Counted from the stretch's first letter, positions 7,759 to 16,064 are shown. The stretch is DNA of 64,000 bases from an uncultured bacterium (GCA_949284985.1 CASDWY010000021.1:1-64000); one strand, 5' to 3'. The notes: generated by a model from the letters alone, not told the origin. Numbers and translations are program-made.

Positions 7759-7785
7759 AAAAAAGGGATTTGATAATCAAATCCC
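7757..7785 (-). terminator. Strong intrinsic terminator, minus strand
   Basis: Perfect 9-bp stem GGGATTTGA/TCAAATCCC (7765-7773, 7777-7785), loop of 3, with eight A at 7757-7764, i.e. U8 on the minus strand. It overlaps the last codon and stop codon of the cyclase on the other strand. Confidence 0.85.
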
Positions 7786-7905
7786 CTGGAAACTTTTGAA
7801 ACTTTTTTAATCTTTCTCTGGTTTCACTCGTGTAGTGTGTAGGTTAGTGTGGTAGGTTTAGTATGTTATGAAGTAAAGTGGTTAATTTTGTTTCATCTTA
7901 CTCTT
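7757..7905 (-). ncRNA. Candidate small RNA with a 64-nt G-free tract
   Basis: On the minus strand the region from 7893 to 7830 contains no G at all (A/C/U only, with repeated CCTAC, ACCAC and CACACTAAC) and is followed by a strong terminator ending in U8 at 7757. No ORF of useful size lies here. A long unpaired AC/CU-rich tract capped by a terminator hairpin is the plan of antisense-type small RNAs. It could be an independent RNA or the 3' UTR of the M14 peptidase gene that ends at 7978; no unambiguous promoter is seen, though AT-rich TATATAAG sits near 7903-7910. Confidence 0.5.
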
Positions 7906-7977
7906 ATATAAAAACGTTTATATAAAAAATATTGCCTTTTTATTTGAAAATTATTTAATATTTCGTTACAATTATGG

Positions 7978-8616
7978 CTAATCTAAATTTGACAGGTAAT
8001 CAATAACGTCTAAGACTTTTTCTAATTGCCATTTTTCGGATTCATCTTCACCAAGTTCAAGAGTTATTGTTGGAATGTTACGTTCAATTCCGCAATAAGT
8101 TCCAAAGCTGCCTGGGGTTGGGTAGCCTATGTCGTTTTCGATTGGATAGTTCATTATTTTGGCGATTGGTATACAAATATTTTCTGCGTTGCCATCGTAG
8201 TTAACAATTTTGAATGGGGCGTGTAAAGATAAAATTATATCTGGTTGTATTTCATTAATTACATTAGATAGAAATTGTGTTTCCAGTTCACTTGCCGGGG
8301 CTTTACCTCCAAAGAATTCATCTTGGTTGCTAAATTTCCAATTTTTTGTAGCAAAATTTCTGTTTAAATCAACATTATTAGCATTTACTCTGGTTTTTTT
8401 AGCAAGTCCGTCTGGATTTAGGCAAGGAAGGATATAGATTGAATTTTTAGTTTTGAAATTTTTAGTTAAGGCTTTTTTAAGGATTTTAACGCCTTGTGGC
8501 TCGTCGCCATGAAATCCTCCTATTATTAAAATAGTTTTACCTGTAAAAATTTGGTTGTGGAATAATTCGATAGGTTTTTTATTTTGAGATTGAGTGGAGT
8601 TAGTAATTTTAAACAT
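7978..8616 (-). CDS. M14 family zinc carboxypeptidase (MpaA-like)
   Basis: Predicted metallopeptidase of the M14 family, closest in plan to MpaA-type murein peptide amidases that cleave the gamma-D-Glu-diaminopimelate bond of recycled wall peptides. In the 212-aa product starting at 8616 the zinc ligands are H36 and E39 (GFHGDEP) and H132 (SLHAP), substrate-binding R76 and NR (VDLNRNF, 82-88) follow, and the catalytic Glu lies in TLELGE (185-190). The ORF could extend to 8799, but that part would overlap pyrF; the promoter geometry and the family N-terminus support 8616. There is no signal peptide, so it is cytosolic, fitting a recycling role. Confidence 0.83.
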   Translation of the reverse strand: MFKITNSTQSQNKKPIELFHNQIFTGKTILIIGGFHGDEPQGVKILKKALTKNFKTKNSIYILPCLNPDGLAKKTRVNANNVDLNRNFATKNWKFSNQDEFFGGKAPASELETQFLSNVINEIQPDIILSLHAPFKIVNYDGNAENICIPIAKIMNYPIENDIGYPTPGSFGTYCGIERNIPTITLELGEDESEKWQLEKVLDVIDYLSNLD

Positions 8617-8622
8617 AATAAG

Positions 8623-8651
8623 TTTATATAAAAAAACGTTGAGCCTGTCAA
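8623..8651 (-). promoter_or_regulatory. Consensus promoter for a leaderless mRNA
   Basis: On the minus strand TTGACA (8646-8651) is followed after exactly 17 bp by TATAAA (8623-8628), then 6 nt and the ATG at 8616. There is no room for a ribosome-binding site, so the mRNA should begin at the start codon. Confidence 0.75.
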
Positions 8652-8735
8652 TGTTAAGCCTATTGATATCTAAGTAAAAAGATGTTAGTATATTTATTGC
8701 GCTCATAATTTTTGCGTTGTAAAGGAGAAGGCTAA

Positions 8736-9503
8736 ATGAGCATAGGGAAGCCATTGTGTGCAAAAGATAGGATAATTCTTGCACTGGATGTGAATACAAT
8801 AGAGGAAGCAGAAAAGTTAGTAGTTGAGTTAAAAGATTATGTGGGGTATTTTAAAATAGGCTTGCAGCTTGTATCCGCAACAGGATACAGAACTATAGAG
8901 ATGATAAAGTCACATGGTTGTAAGGCTTTTTTGGACACAAAACCGATAGATATTCCAAATACTGTTGCAAAAGCTTGTGTTAATTTTTTAAAAGGAGGTG
9001 CAGATTTTTTTGATATTCACTTAATAGGTGGTTCAAAAATGATAAATACAACAATGAAGCTTCTTAGAGAGACTGCAAAGAAAATGGAAGTTCCTCGTCC
9101 TACTGTAGTTGGAGTTACTTTGTTGTCAAGCTTTGGGCAGCGTACTTTAACTGAGGAATTGTGCGTAAATGTAAATTTGATAGATTATGTAACTCAATTA
9201 ACTAAAATAGCATTGGACTGTGGACTTGACGGGGTTTTGGCATCAGCGAGCGAGGCGAAGGTATTGAGGCAGAAGTATGGTGATGAATTTATTATAATTT
9301 GTCCTGCGGTACGTCCGACTTGGTCTGTTGTAAATGATCAAATTAGAGTTGTTACGCCAACAGATGCAATAAGGTCAGGTGTTGATTATATGATTATAGG
9401 ACGACCTATTACAGGGGCAAAAGACCCAAAAGCAGCCGCAAAGTTAATAGTTAATGAGATTGAAGAAGCACTTTCGTATTCTATTGACGAGGAAGTTTTA
9501 TGA
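8736..9503 (+). CDS. pyrF: Orotidine 5'-phosphate decarboxylase
   Basis: Last step of UMP synthesis: decarboxylates OMP to UMP. TIM-barrel enzyme, 255 aa, type 1. The catalytic Asp-Lys-Asp-Lys set is visible: D18 (ALDV), K40 (FKIG), D67, K69 and D72 (FLDTKPIDIPNT). The phosphate-binding C-terminal motif is IIGRPIT (about 227-233). AAGGAG about 9 nt upstream supports the start. Its stop overlaps the start of the alanine dehydrogenase gene by 4 nt (ATGA), so the two are translationally coupled. No other pyr gene is nearby. Confidence 0.96.
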   Translation: MSIGKPLCAKDRIILALDVNTIEEAEKLVVELKDYVGYFKIGLQLVSATGYRTIEMIKSHGCKAFLDTKPIDIPNTVAKACVNFLKGGADFFDIHLIGGSKMINTTMKLLRETAKKMEVPRPTVVGVTLLSSFGQRTLTEELCVNVNLIDYVTQLTKIALDCGLDGVLASASEAKVLRQKYGDEFIIICPAVRPTWSVVNDQIRVVTPTDAIRSGVDYMIIGRPITGAKDPKAAAKLIVNEIEEALSYSIDEEVL

Positions 9504-10621
9504 AAATAGGTGTTGTAAAAGAAATTAAAAATAATGAGAACAGAGTTTCTGTAGTTCCTGCAGGAGTAAAAGCTTTGGTTCAATGTGGACATGAGGTTTG
9601 TGTCCAAAGATTTGCCGGAGAGGGTAGCGGTTTTTCTACAGAGGAGTACAAAGAAGCAGGAGCAATTATTATTGATTCCATGCCTGATGTGTATGAACTT
9701 GCAGATATGATTGTTAAAGTAAAAGAACCGCAAAGAGAAGAGTATAATTTACTCAAAAAAGGGCAGTTATTATTTACATATTTGCATTTGGCAGTGGAAC
9801 CTGAGTTAACTGGGGTATTGATGGAACGTAAGATTAGTGCAGTGGCATATGAGTCTGTTGAAACTGTCTGTGGGGCATTACCTTTATTAACGCCAATGAG
9901 TGAAATTGCAGGAAAAATGTCTGTGCAAATAGGAGCGCATTATCTTGAAAGTAACAATGGTGGAGCCGGAGTTCTTTTGGGTGGAGTGCCTGGCGTTAGA
10001 TCGGGAAATATATTAATTGTTGGTGCCGGAACGGTTGGTCTTAGTGCATTGAAGGTGGCAGTTGGTAATGGAGCAAATGTTACTATCGCAGATATTGATA
10101 TAGATAAGCTTAGAAAAATTGATGATATTTATGGGAATAGAGTAAAAACACTTGTTTCTAATCCTCAAAATCTTGAAAATGCGTGCAAAGATGCAGATTT
10201 GCTAATTGGTGCAGTTTTGATTCCAAGTAGCAAAGCCCCTCGAATTATTACAGAGAAAATGGTAAAATCTATGAAAAAAGGTTCTGTAATAGTTGATGTT
10301 GCGATTGATCAAGGTGGTATAGTTGAGACTGTTGATAGAGTAACTACACATACAGATCCGGTGTTTGTAAAGCATGGTGTCATTCATTATTCAGTTGCAA
10401 ATATACCTGGTGCGGTTGCGCATACTTCGACTCTTGCACTTACAAATGCTACGTTGCCATACATAATGAAAATAGCAAACGTTGGTTTTATAGATGCAAT
10501 TAAAAATGATATTGCAATTAAAAATGGAGTAAATATATATAAAGGAGAGCTTGTAAAATCAGGTGTTGCACAAGCTTTGGGCTGTGATTATTCGGAACTT
10601 TCTATGTTAGTTGGGTTTTAA
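9500..10621 (+). CDS. ald: Alanine dehydrogenase
   Basis: NAD-dependent interconversion of L-alanine with pyruvate and ammonia; 373 aa, the usual length. Substrate residues R15, K75 (VKVKEP) and the catalytic H96 (TYLHLA) are in place, and the Rossmann NAD site is GAGTVG (about 175-180). It is coupled to pyrF by an ATGA overlap. Its stop codon overlaps that of hpt on the other strand (shared TTAA at 10618-10621), leaving no terminator between the convergent genes. Its likely role is nitrogen assimilation or fermentation redox balance. Confidence 0.96.
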   Translation: MKIGVVKEIKNNENRVSVVPAGVKALVQCGHEVCVQRFAGEGSGFSTEEYKEAGAIIIDSMPDVYELADMIVKVKEPQREEYNLLKKGQLLFTYLHLAVEPELTGVLMERKISAVAYESVETVCGALPLLTPMSEIAGKMSVQIGAHYLESNNGGAGVLLGGVPGVRSGNILIVGAGTVGLSALKVAVGNGANVTIADIDIDKLRKIDDIYGNRVKTLVSNPQNLENACKDADLLIGAVLIPSSKAPRIITEKMVKSMKKGSVIVDVAIDQGGIVETVDRVTTHTDPVFVKHGVIHYSVANIPGAVAHTSTLALTNATLPYIMKIANVGFIDAIKNDIAIKNGVNIYKGELVKSGVAQALGCDYSELSMLVGF

Positions 10622-11157
10622 CCAAAATAACCTACATATGGTAGATTTCTGTAATATCCTTTGTAATCAAGACCGTAGCCAACCAAAAATTTGTCTTCAA
10701 CAATATAAGAGTAAAAATCCGGATGAAAATCTACTTTTCTTGCGCATTCTTTGTTTAGGAATGCGGCAAATTTAATTATTTTGGGTCTTTGCTCGGCTTT
10801 TAGTAAGTTTGTTAAAAATTGAGCTGTATATCCGGTGTCTACAATGTCTTCAACAATAAGAATGTTTTTGCCTTCAAGTATAGGCAAGTTCATATCTATA
10901 GACTTTACACGACCAGATGACTTATCGTCGTCTCCGTAACTTGATAGTCTTATAAACTCAAGTTGTGTTGGCATTTTTAAATGTTTAATTAGGTCAACAA
11001 AAAACATAACAGAGCCTTTTAAAACACAAATTAAATGTAGGGTTTCATCATTAGGAAAAGAATTGTTAATTTCTTGAGCTATTTTTAAAACGCCTTGTGT
11101 TATTTGAGTTTCATTAATTAAAACGGTTAAATCTTTTAATTGTTTATCAATTATCAT
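10618..11157 (-). CDS. hpt: Hypoxanthine phosphoribosyltransferase
   Basis: Purine salvage: converts hypoxanthine (and guanine) with PRPP to IMP (GMP). 179 aa, normal length. The PRPP-binding loop ILIVEDIVDTGYTA (about 99-112, acidic pair E103-D104 and D107) and the LKGSVMF loop (47-53) are visible. It overlaps tilS by 11 nt, so the two are probably co-translated; a tilS-hpt pair is a common bacterial arrangement. It converges on ald with overlapping stop codons. Confidence 0.96.
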   Translation of the reverse strand: MIIDKQLKDLTVLINETQITQGVLKIAQEINNSFPNDETLHLICVLKGSVMFFVDLIKHLKMPTQLEFIRLSSYGDDDKSSGRVKSIDMNLPILEGKNILIVEDIVDTGYTAQFLTNLLKAEQRPKIIKFAAFLNKECARKVDFHPDFYSYIVEDKFLVGYGLDYKGYYRNLPYVGYFG

Positions 11158-12508
11158 TTTTTGCCTCTTCTATTTTAATAATATGAGTTGGAGTGTTTTT
11201 TACTCTTAGTTTTTCACTTATACCTACGGAGCAAGCCCATAGAATTTCATTTTTATTACATAATAGCACAATTTTATTTTTTTTATGCTGAGCAATTCCT
11301 TTGTTAATAAAATATTTTTTAAGCTTTATTTGTTGCTGCATGCCAAAAGGTTGAATTATATCACCCGGTCTTCTGTATCTAAGTTCTAAGTTTTTTTGCC
11401 CAAAGAGGTTTACAATGGCATATTTGTCTGTTTCTAAGGGGTATTTTAGTGGTATTTCCGTGATTTTTTCTGCAGAAAAGATAATATTATCAAATTTGTA
11501 TTTTTTGTTTAAATCTTTAATTTTTATTGAGCAACTATTTTTTGTTTGAGTTAGGTCGGTTATTATTTCAAAATATTGATAATTGCAGAAAAGCCATAGA
11601 TTTTTACCTATTGAGTGGAGTTTTCCTGATTTTGAATTAGCATTTTTGTTAATAAAATCAGCAATTTCTGTAATTTTTTTTCTATCATAGTCTATTTTTA
11701 GGTTAATAATTAAATCGTATATAATACGTTCTTGCAATACTTTTGAAAGTTTTAGGTATTTTGGAGTTATAAATTTGTTTTCAATGTAGATTTGAGTCCG
11801 AATTTGTTTTAAATATTCTTGTACAATTTCTTCTTGGTTTTTTGCTGATTGGCATAGTGAATTCAGTGCATTTTCAGAATTTGGATTAATTTTATTAAGA
11901 GAAGGAATAATTTCATGTCGTATTAAATTGCGCTTGTATTTTGTATCAAAGTTGCTCAAATCATTGTTGGGAGATAGTTTATTTGCTTTACAGTAAGTTT
12001 CGATATCTGATCTAGATGCAAATAGAATAGGTCGGTAAATATTAAGATTCTTGAAAGATTGAGTAGGATTAATTGCGCATAATCCGCTTATTCCTGTTCC
12101 TTTGGCAATTCGATAAATTATAGTTTCCGCATTATCAGATTTTGTGTGAGCAGTTAGTATGTTTTTTGTTTGAAAATGTTCTGCGGCTCTTTTAAAGAAA
12201 GCATAACGTGCATTTCGTGCAGCTGTTTCTGTTTTTGGGGTTTTCGTATCGAGTTTTTCTGTATAAAATGGAATTTCATATTTTTTGCAGAATAATTTAC
12301 AGTTGTTTTCATCATTGTCTGAGGCTTCACCTCTCCAACCGTGGTTTAAATGAGCAGCACAGAGTTTAAATTTATACTCTTTTTTTAGAATTTGCAGCAT
12401 GTGAAGCAGTGCGCAAGAATCAAATCCCCCTGAGTATCCGACAACTAGTGTTGTATTTTCATTTAAGAGGTTATGTTGTTGTAAAAAATTTTTTAATTGA
12501 TTAATCAT
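11147..12508 (-). CDS. tilS: tRNA(Ile)-lysidine synthase
   Basis: ATP-dependent enzyme that turns C34 of tRNA-Ile2 (anticodon CAU) into lysidine so that it reads AUA. The 453-aa protein has the PP-loop SGGFDS at 26-31, the AAHLNHGWRGEASDND region (about 55-70) and a C-terminal substrate-binding domain (LELRYRRPGDIIQPFG). It lies 6 nt after ldpA; only TATAAC with 5 nt to the ATG precedes it, so it is either coupled or has its own leaderless start. A CAU tRNA, possibly its substrate, lies at 42478 in this window. Confidence 0.95.
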   Translation of the reverse strand: MINQLKNFLQQHNLLNENTTLVVGYSGGFDSCALLHMLQILKKEYKFKLCAAHLNHGWRGEASDNDENNCKLFCKKYEIPFYTEKLDTKTPKTETAARNARYAFFKRAAEHFQTKNILTAHTKSDNAETIIYRIAKGTGISGLCAINPTQSFKNLNIYRPILFASRSDIETYCKANKLSPNNDLSNFDTKYKRNLIRHEIIPSLNKINPNSENALNSLCQSAKNQEEIVQEYLKQIRTQIYIENKFITPKYLKLSKVLQERIIYDLIINLKIDYDRKKITEIADFINKNANSKSGKLHSIGKNLWLFCNYQYFEIITDLTQTKNSCSIKIKDLNKKYKFDNIIFSAEKITEIPLKYPLETDKYAIVNLFGQKNLELRYRRPGDIIQPFGMQQQIKLKKYFINKGIAQHKKNKIVLLCNKNEILWACSVGISEKLRVKNTPTHIIKIEEAKNDN

Positions 12509-12514
12509 TTTTTG

Positions 12515-13435
12515 TTATATTTTAACTTTTTGTACTAACTTTTTTGCAAGTTCTATGGCGAGTGGAAAATCTGAACATTGAATAGCTTTTTTTACCAAGT
12601 TTCTTGCATATGTTCCAATAGTAATGCCATTATATTTTATGTTAAATTCATCTGCAAATTTTTTTGTATGTGCATTGGTTCCGCCCGAGATAAAAATTGG
12701 TAAATTAAGATTTTGGTAAATTTGAGCATGGGCAATGGCTTGTAAGGTACAAGCTTCTGATTCTGTCCCACTCATAGGTATTCCGTCTGCTTGGATAATG
12801 GTTTTTTGCGGATTTAATTTATCCAGTTTTGTTATAAGTTTTAATAGTTTTTTGTCTCCATATTTGCTTCTATCAATGCATATGGATTTTTGACAGTCAA
12901 AATTCTCTAGTATTTCTTTCCATTTTTTGAGAATTTCTTTTTTATTGTAAGATGATATGTGGAGTTCAACGATATCTAATTTTTCCCCTTTAAAATTTTT
13001 TGCAGCTTCTTGAATGCTTATTTCATTGTCAAAAAAATCTATGCAGCTTTTTTGGCAAGCTTTGCAGCCTATACACTTTTCTTCAATAACTTTAGGAAAA
13101 CCGTTTTCTCCCATTTTGATAGCATTTTGAGGACAAACAGAAACACATTTAAAGCAGCGTTTACATTTTTCTGTATTAATTTTAGCTTTTTTTATGTGTG
13201 GGTCGCCTTTTACACCAAAGCTTATACAATATTTAAAATTGTATGGGTTGAGACCTGCTTTTTTAATCCCTGCTTGGGCCGCTTCTAAAGATTTTATATT
13301 AGGGCTAAGATCAAAAATATCTGCACCTGCTAAAGAATATACTCTACAAAGTTGTTCTATTTCATTAAAAGAACAATTACCAAGTCCAAGAACCAGTTTA
13401 AAATATTTCTTGTCTTTAAAATCAAGGGTTTCCAT
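12515..13435 (-). CDS. ldpA: LdpA-like two-cluster ferredoxin protein
   Basis: Homologue of LdpA, a cyanobacterial iron-sulfur protein that senses redox state and adjusts the circadian period in Synechococcus. Two bacterial-ferredoxin motifs are complete: C91, C94, C97, C101 (followed by P) and C121, C124, C127, C131. The flanking N-terminal region (FKLVLGLGNCSF, SLAGADIFDL) and the C-terminal barrel-like part (FISGGTNAHTKKFADE) match the family plan. The start at 13435 (METLDFK) is 6 nt behind TATAAT, so a leaderless message is likely. In this apparently non-photosynthetic lineage, with no Kai genes visible, a clock role is doubtful; the tilS-hpt neighbourhood suggests an older redox function. 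Confidence 0.82.
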   Translation of the reverse strand: METLDFKDKKYFKLVLGLGNCSFNEIEQLCRVYSLAGADIFDLSPNIKSLEAAQAGIKKAGLNPYNFKYCISFGVKGDPHIKKAKINTEKCKRCFKCVSVCPQNAIKMGENGFPKVIEEKCIGCKACQKSCIDFFDNEISIQEAAKNFKGEKLDIVELHISSYNKKEILKKWKEILENFDCQKSICIDRSKYGDKKLLKLITKLDKLNPQKTIIQADGIPMSGTESEACTLQAIAHAQIYQNLNLPIFISGGTNAHTKKFADEFNIKYNGITIGTYARNLVKKAIQCSDFPLAIELAKKLVQKVKI

Positions 13436-13441
13436 ATTTCT

Positions 13442-13447
13442 ATTATA
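13442..13447 (-). promoter_or_regulatory. -10 element of ldpA, leaderless geometry
   Basis: Minus-strand TATAAT, then AGAAAT, then the ATG at 13435. The expected -35 position falls in the terminator hairpin of the pilin gene and is not a good match. Confidence 0.5.
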
Positions 13448-13451
13448 TAAC

Positions 13452-13479
13452 AAAAACACCTTTCTAAAAAGGTGTTTTT
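13452..13479 (-). terminator. Intrinsic terminator of the pilin gene
   Basis: 12-bp stem AAAAACACCTTT/AAAGGTGTTTTT with a 4-nt loop. The A/T ends of the stem supply the U tract. It lies 19 nt past the pilin stop codon. Confidence 0.75.
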
Positions 13480-13497
13480 ACTTATAAAGATTGATTA

Positions 13498-13737
13498 TTA
13501 GTCATTTGGAGGAGTGCAGACTCCTGTTGATTCATCCCAAGTGCCGCCAACAGATTGTTCACAATATGTTTTAGCCGCATTTTGAGAGGTTTTATCTATA
13601 TTATCACCCGCAGTTGTAGCTGCATCATTAACCTTTTTTCCAAGAATTTGCAAAGCTGCAATTGCAACAACTGCAACCAATGCAAGAATAAGTCCATATT
13701 CAATTAAACTTTGTGCCTTTTTTCTGATTGATTTCAT
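13498..13737 (-). CDS. Flp-type (class IVb) pilin-like protein
   Basis: 79-aa prepilin-like protein: basic leader MKSIRKKA, then QSLIEYGLILALVAVVAIAALQILG, where Glu and Tyr occupy positions +5 and +6 of the mature Flp pilin motif. The residue before cleavage would be Ala rather than the usual Gly. Unlike typical Flp pilins it has a hydrophilic C-terminal tail with two cysteines (CEQSVGGTWDESTGVC) that could form a disulfide loop, a feature more common in other type IV pilins. GAGGTT gives a good ribosome-binding site and the gene has its own terminator. No tad/rcp assembly genes are nearby, so the partner machinery must lie elsewhere. Confidence 0.8.
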   Translation of the reverse strand: MKSIRKKAQSLIEYGLILALVAVVAIAALQILGKKVNDAATTAGDNIDKTSQNAAKTYCEQSVGGTWDESTGVCTPPND

Positions 13738-13809
13738 TAATATAACCTCATGCTTATATTTTATTATTATACATATAATTTTAAAGAATGCAAAGTATTA
13801 AGTAAAAAA

Positions 13810-15012
13810 TTATCCTTTTAAAGGAGTTTTGAAAGAAATACCAGCCGCTTTTAATCTATTAAGAGCTTCTTTAATTTTTTCATCAGGTTGTACAAGTGAT
13901 AATCTAAAATATCCGTCTGAATATGCCCCAAAGGCTATGCCGGGAGTAAGAACGACACCGGTTTTATCTAAAACGTATTTACAAAAGTCTTTTGATGTAA
14001 AACCATCGGGAACTTTTAGCCATAAATACATTGTTGCTTTGGTTTTTTGAACAGTCCAGCCAAGCTCTTGCAGCATTTTTATAGCCATTTCACGTCTTCG
14101 AGCATAGTTAGCTACGATTTTTTCAACATTTTTATAATCCATATTAAGGGCTTTTATTGCTGCATCTTGAACGATAGTGGCAGTACCATAGTCCATGTTT
14201 GTTTTCATTGCATAAATTGTGTCAATGAATTCTTTTTTTCCAACGACAAAACCTACACGCCAACCTGCCATATTAAAGGTTTTTGAAAAACTATGAAATT
14301 CAACAGCAATGTCTTGTGCTCCTTCTACTTCAAATATGCTGTGCGGACGATAATTGTCATAACATATTTCTCCATAAGCCAAGTCTGAAACTAATAAAAT
14401 GCTATATTTTCTGCAAAAGGCAACAATTTCTTTTAAGAATGAAAGTGGGGCAATGGCGGCTGTAGGATTATTGGGGTAATTAATGAAAAAAAGTTTTGCT
14501 CTTTTTGCAATGTCCTCTGGAATAGATTTTAAGTCGGGTAGAAAGTTGTTTTCAGGTGTTAATGGGGTATGATAAACTTCTCCGCTAGCGATCCAAGTTC
14601 CGCGAGAGAGTACCGGATAATATGGGTCTGGTACTATGTTAATATCCCCGGGATTTGTAAAGGCAAGTGCAACGTTTGCAAGTCCTTCCTTTGCTCCGTT
14701 TAGTGTTTGAATTCCAAAGTTCGGGCAAATTTCAACGTTGTATCGCTCTTTCATCCACTTTGCAATTGATTTACGAAATTCAATTTTTCCTCTAAAACTT
14801 GGATAACCATGGCTTAAAGGGTTTTGTATTGAACTAACAGCTGCATTTACTACGTCATTTGGCGTTGGTCCGTCCGGGTTTCCTATTCCAAGATCAATAA
14901 TGTCTGTTCCGTTTGCTTTTGCTTCTGCTTTCCATTCATCTAATTCTGCAAATATATATTTGGGAAGATTTAATATTTTGTTTGATGGTTTTATGTTTAT
15001 TTCGTTTGTCAT
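13810..15012 (-). CDS. Class I/II aminotransferase (AlaC/LL-DAP aminotransferase type)
   Basis: PLP-dependent aminotransferase, 400 aa. Visible motifs: LGIGNPDGPTP (41-51), FINYPNNPTAA (176-186), SDLAYGEICYD (209-219) with the PLP-contacting Asp and Tyr, and the Schiff-base K244 in HSFSKTFNMAGWRVGF. It belongs to the group that includes AlaC and many proteins annotated as LL-diaminopimelate aminotransferase. Cyanobacteria make lysine and wall diaminopimelate by the aminotransferase route, so DapL activity is plausible but the donor cannot be fixed from sequence. It follows the glycosyltransferase gene with a 1-nt gap and has AAGGA upstream. Confidence 0.85.
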   Translation of the reverse strand: MTNEINIKPSNKILNLPKYIFAELDEWKAEAKANGTDIIDLGIGNPDGPTPNDVVNAAVSSIQNPLSHGYPSFRGKIEFRKSIAKWMKERYNVEICPNFGIQTLNGAKEGLANVALAFTNPGDINIVPDPYYPVLSRGTWIASGEVYHTPLTPENNFLPDLKSIPEDIAKRAKLFFINYPNNPTAAIAPLSFLKEIVAFCRKYSILLVSDLAYGEICYDNYRPHSIFEVEGAQDIAVEFHSFSKTFNMAGWRVGFVVGKKEFIDTIYAMKTNMDYGTATIVQDAAIKALNMDYKNVEKIVANYARRREMAIKMLQELGWTVQKTKATMYLWLKVPDGFTSKDFCKYVLDKTGVVLTPGIAFGAYSDGYFRLSLVQPDEKIKEALNRLKAAGISFKTPLKG

Positions 15013-15013
15013 C

Positions 15014-16015
15014 TTATTTTCCTTTATTGATGTTGTCTTCTACTATACTAATAATTTCTGCAATTCTTTTTTTTGCATTGTGATTTTTCAGTATGCAGGC
15101 TCGTGCGTTTTTTATTATTTTATTGTAGTCGATTTCGTTTGCAAGGAAGTGGTTTATTTTGTCTTTTAATTCTTCTTGATTGAAATAAAAGACAAGTTCA
15201 TTATTTTTAAATAAATCTTTTGCTTCTTCTCTATAATCGCTAATCAATAATTTTTCGCAAGCTAAGGTTTGAAAAGTTCTGTAGTTAAAGGAACTTATAC
15301 CTTGAGAATGGGTATTGATAACTATTTTGGAAGAGTTGATGATTTTTGCCATTTCAGGTTCATTATCAATAAATTTTTGGTAACTTGCACTAACAAGGTT
15401 TTTTTCTGAAAAGTTAAGTCTTTGCATAGCGTCTTTAAAGTGTTTCTCTATTGCAAACCAGCCAAATTTCAAATTTGGGAATGATTTGAGTAAGTTAACC
15501 CACATGTTAAGCCTTAAATCGGTATCTAATCTGCCTGTAAAAATTACATCGAACTCTATTGGTTGGTTTGTCGGATAGTAGATTTCAGTATTTACGAAAT
15601 GTGGCATGTAAAATAAGTTAGGGAAATTGTGTTTTTCTATATTGCAAAGGTATTTATCCCAGTAAAAAACAAAATTATCGTGTTGTTTAAGGTGTATTTT
15701 AAGTTCTTTGTATCCTTCTCCGGCTGTTGGTTTGTTAATTTCATCACTAAAATAATTTATGGTAGGAAGTGTTAAATTGTTATCTTTTTTTAGTTTAATT
15801 CCTGCAAAATCATAACCTACGAGATAATCAAACTTATTTAGGTTAATAATATTTTTAAAATCATCTTTAGATTGAAAAAGTTCATCAAAAACTGTGACTT
15901 TGCAGTTATTTTGCAAAAAGCCATCAATTATGCTTGATATGGTAAGTCTGCCACCTATGCTGTGAGGCAAGCTTATTAATACAGATTTATAGTAGTCAGA
16001 GTAATAGTTGTTCAT
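15014..16015 (-). CDS. CgeB/YkvP-like glycosyltransferase family protein
   Basis: 333-aa protein whose second half looks like the C-terminal domain of the CgeB-like glycosyltransferase group: FTGRLDTDLRLNMW, then SKIVINTHSQGISSFNYRTFQTLACEKLLISD, where the Glu/Cys-containing loop would contact the sugar nucleotide, and a helical tail with NHNAKKRI. The N-terminal half is a divergent Rossmann-like region. It has no membrane segment. It reads into the aminotransferase gene (1-nt gap), but the two functions do not obviously combine. There is no clear Shine-Dalgarno sequence; the rpsP terminator lies just upstream. Confidence 0.7.
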   Translation of the reverse strand: MNNYYSDYYKSVLISLPHSIGGRLTISSIIDGFLQNNCKVTVFDELFQSKDDFKNIINLNKFDYLVGYDFAGIKLKKDNNLTLPTINYFSDEINKPTAGEGYKELKIHLKQHDNFVFYWDKYLCNIEKHNFPNLFYMPHFVNTEIYYPTNQPIEFDVIFTGRLDTDLRLNMWVNLLKSFPNLKFGWFAIEKHFKDAMQRLNFSEKNLVSASYQKFIDNEPEMAKIINSSKIVINTHSQGISSFNYRTFQTLACEKLLISDYREEAKDLFKNNELVFYFNQEELKDKINHFLANEIDYNKIIKNARACILKNHNAKKRIAEIISIVEDNINKGK

Positions 16016-16032
16016 ATTGTGTTAAATTGATT

Positions 16033-16064
16033 AAAAAAAACCGCTTCAGTTATTTGAAGCGGTT
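16033..16064 (-). terminator. Intrinsic terminator of rpsP
   Basis: Perfect 10-bp stem AACCGCTTCA/TGAAGCGGTT (16039-16048, 16055-16064), 6-nt loop, and U8 on the minus strand (A-run 16033-16040). Confidence 0.88.

Noticed and set aside
8617-8799. Longer N-terminus for the M14 peptidase
   Set aside because: It would overlap pyrF by 64 nt and run through a consensus promoter; the family domain begins after the shorter start.
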